A DNA stretch of 64,000 bases, from assembly GCF_025698545.1 (NCBI RefSeq), contig NC_068571.1, positions 40,643,733 through 40,707,732 on the forward strand, written 5' to 3'. Below, piece after piece: positions 62,901 to 64,000 of the stretch. This DNA comes from Gossypium raimondii (taxonomy: Eukaryota; Streptophyta; Magnoliopsida; Malvales; Malvaceae). The first letter of the stretch is position 1; the number at the start of each line of letters is the position of its first letter. The translations under genes were made by a program, and so were the position numbers. Under the pieces are notes generated by a model. The model worked only from the letters and a program-made list of their open reading frames with translations. It was not told the DNA's origin and searched no databases.

Positions 62901-63050
62901 AGAGGAAAAAAGCGATCGAGTAAACGAGATTTGTTTTGTATATAGTTAGTTAATGGGTGACGCTAGCTTTTAGTAAGAGTAAAAGTGACTTCACCCTCTC
63001 AAGAAAAATAAATAATAATACTAACAGGTAAGCTAGAAAGAGACTTTTTA
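59901..63050. other. Intergenic DNA upstream of the SMR gene
   Basis: No gene recognised. 60490-60740 looks like a common dispersed non-coding repeat. The 142-codon frame at 61966-62394 has no known family. Confidence 0.45.
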
Positions 63051-63054
63051 TTTA

Positions 63055-63064
63055 TTATATATAG
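63055..63064 (+). promoter_or_regulatory. Likely TATA box of the SMR gene
   Basis: TTATATATAG about 425 bp before the main ATG. A GA-rich leader (63193-63211) follows, as in many plant leaders. Confidence 0.4.
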
Positions 63065-63240
63065 AGATATAGAGATAGGATGTGAAAGAGAAAGATTTGT
63101 GTGGGTGTGATTATATGGTGCTGCATTGGATCCTTCACCAAAGAGTGTTTTCAAAGCCTATATCTGTTTTGCTTTCTTCATCACAAACATCTTGAGAGAG
63201 AGAGAGAAAGAGCTAAATTCCAAAGAAACAATCAAGAAAG

Positions 63241-63475
63241 ATGGTGATGTGATGAAGTAGCGCCCCTTCCCATCTTTTCTTTCTTCCTTCTCTTCCAGGC
63301 TTTTCATGCCTTGGGTTTTAGGGTAACTACCAAGTACTTCTTGTCTTTTTCAATGCAGATGATCATCTCTCTTTCTGATCTCGATCCTAGAGCTCATTTT
63401 TCTTGATTAGACTTGAAGATTTTTTTTTTTTGGGAGAGGGGGGGGGGGCTTGGTTTCTTCATGTACGGGAGCTAA
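63241..63475 (+). promoter_or_regulatory. Leader with several upstream ORFs
   Basis: Before the main ATG at 63480, short ORFs start at about 63241 (MVM), 63252 (MK), 63307 (MPWVLG), 63357 (MQMIISLSDLDPRAHFS) and 63461 (MYGS, stop five bases before the main start). If the leader is not spliced here, these should lower translation of the main frame. Confidence 0.45.
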
Positions 63476-63479
63476 ATTC

Positions 63480-63989
63480 ATGGGTGTGTCGAATTCAGAG
63501 ATGTTTCTCACTGAGAAAGATCTAAGCAGTAGCATGGAAATCGGTTTCTTGGTTAGACGACGCCCTCCTTTAGTGTTACAACAAGGAGATGAATGTCAAA
63601 TTACGACTTTCCAAGACGATGACGATAAGCCTCAGCAGCAAAAAGAAGAAAGACTAGGACAAGATCAACAACAAGACAAATGCAAGACGTTGAAGATGGC
63701 TCCTTTGGAGTTAAAATTGCCATCTCCAAAGGTTGATGATGAGGAAGATGGAAACAACAATGGGTTCAAGACTCCAACTTCTTCGGACCATAAAATTCCT
63801 GTCATCCTCAAGTGCCCACCTGCACCAAGAAAACCAAAATCTCTCCCCATTTTACCCAAACGAAAAGCCTTTGGCCGTCGAATCCTGCTTGATTTTACTA
63901 AAGAGATGGAGTCTTTATTTCCTCCGGCTCTTCTTGCAGATCTAGGGAACAAGATTAAGAAAGTCAGACAAGGAAGTGACTTCAACTGA
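63480..63989 (+). CDS. SMR: SIAMESE-related CDK inhibitor (SMR family)
   Basis: 169 residues, one exon. It starts MGVSNSEMFLTEKDLSSSME, followed by a polar Gln/Asp-rich middle. The SMR signature is at residues 95-120: GFKTPTSSDHKIP, then CPPAPRKPK. A basic stretch and LLDFTKEMESLFPPALLADL follow. SMR proteins bind cyclin-CDK complexes and push cells from mitosis into endoreduplication, often in response to stress or during trichome and leaf growth. The TPTSxxHKIP plus CPPAPRKPK pattern is closest, from memory, to the SMR10-like subgroup, but I would not fix the number. The frame is open upstream to a TTG at 63450 but 63480 is its first ATG. A normal stop TGA lies at 63987. Confidence 0.85.
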   Translation: MGVSNSEMFLTEKDLSSSMEIGFLVRRRPPLVLQQGDECQITTFQDDDDKPQQQKEERLGQDQQQDKCKTLKMAPLELKLPSPKVDDEEDGNNNGFKTPTSSDHKIPVILKCPPAPRKPKSLPILPKRKAFGRRILLDFTKEMESLFPPALLADLGNKIKKVRQGSDFN

Positions 63990-64000
63990 TGTTATAATAT

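Noticed and set aside
63665-63985. 106-codon minus-strand frame over the SMR gene
   Set aside because: Antisense shadow; the plus strand carries the SMR signature.

Overview
This is nuclear DNA from a eudicot plant. Plant genes with spliceosomal introns lie in AT-rich, transposon-filled intergenic DNA, and there is a nuclear insertion of plastid ycf2. The repeat types (TGTAACA...TGTTACA LTRs, GAGTTGACTCGAATAATTCG-type hAT derivatives, an Ogre/Tat LTR with a tRNA-Arg-like primer site) look like a cotton (Gossypium/Malvaceae) genome. That species guess is inference from memory, not a search.

Six host genes look intact. They are a CXIP4-like zinc-knuckle protein (21685-22671, +), a six-exon OEP16-4/Tim17-family outer-envelope channel (25924-26964, +), a two-exon mitochondrial-type PPR protein resembling Arabidopsis At1g07590 (27358-29408, -), an intronless FLA4/SOS5-type fasciclin-like arabinogalactan protein (45790-47091, +), a four-coding-exon actin (48192-49835, -) with a leader intron, and a SIAMESE-related cyclin-dependent kinase inhibitor (63480-63989, +). 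OEP16-4 and PPR converge with about 390 bp between their stops. FLA4 and actin also converge, about 1.1 kb apart. No pathway links the genes; this is an ordinary mixed plant locus.

Broken genes: an MBD5/6-type methyl-CpG-binding-domain gene (about 2015-3209, -) keeps a readable MBD but has a 40-bp tandem duplication, a frameshift and a stop in its last exon. A ycf2 plastid fragment (23803-24745) has its two halves in swapped order. Two exon-like blocks of an unidentified gene lie at 11034-11464.

Mobile DNA fills most of the rest. From left to right: the 3' part of an LTR (1-1255); a foldback element (3524-4092); a 9-bp-TSD Mutator-like MITE (5152-5629); an old minus-strand LINE (11676-about 19530) interrupted by a TIR element that itself holds a degraded Ty1-copia element (12792-17544), with a second TIR element in the LINE's other half; a hAT-like element (24988-25537); a 2.3-kb solo LTR (30215-38211, perfect TSD ACTTG) with a younger copia element nested in it (31600-37280); a larger relative of the hAT-like element (38581-39772) with a G-rich duplicated core; a plus-strand LINE relic with a (TAA)n tail (about 40030-42036); further MITEs; and a 5' LTR plus gag of an Ogre/Tat gypsy element (52072-about 57420).

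I found no evidence of a new biological system. The observations most worth checking are the permuted ycf2 insertion, the decayed MBD gene, the two nested-transposon stacks, the unidentified exons near 11 kb and the uORF-rich leader of the SMR gene. All splice sites, repeat borders and identities were read by eye.
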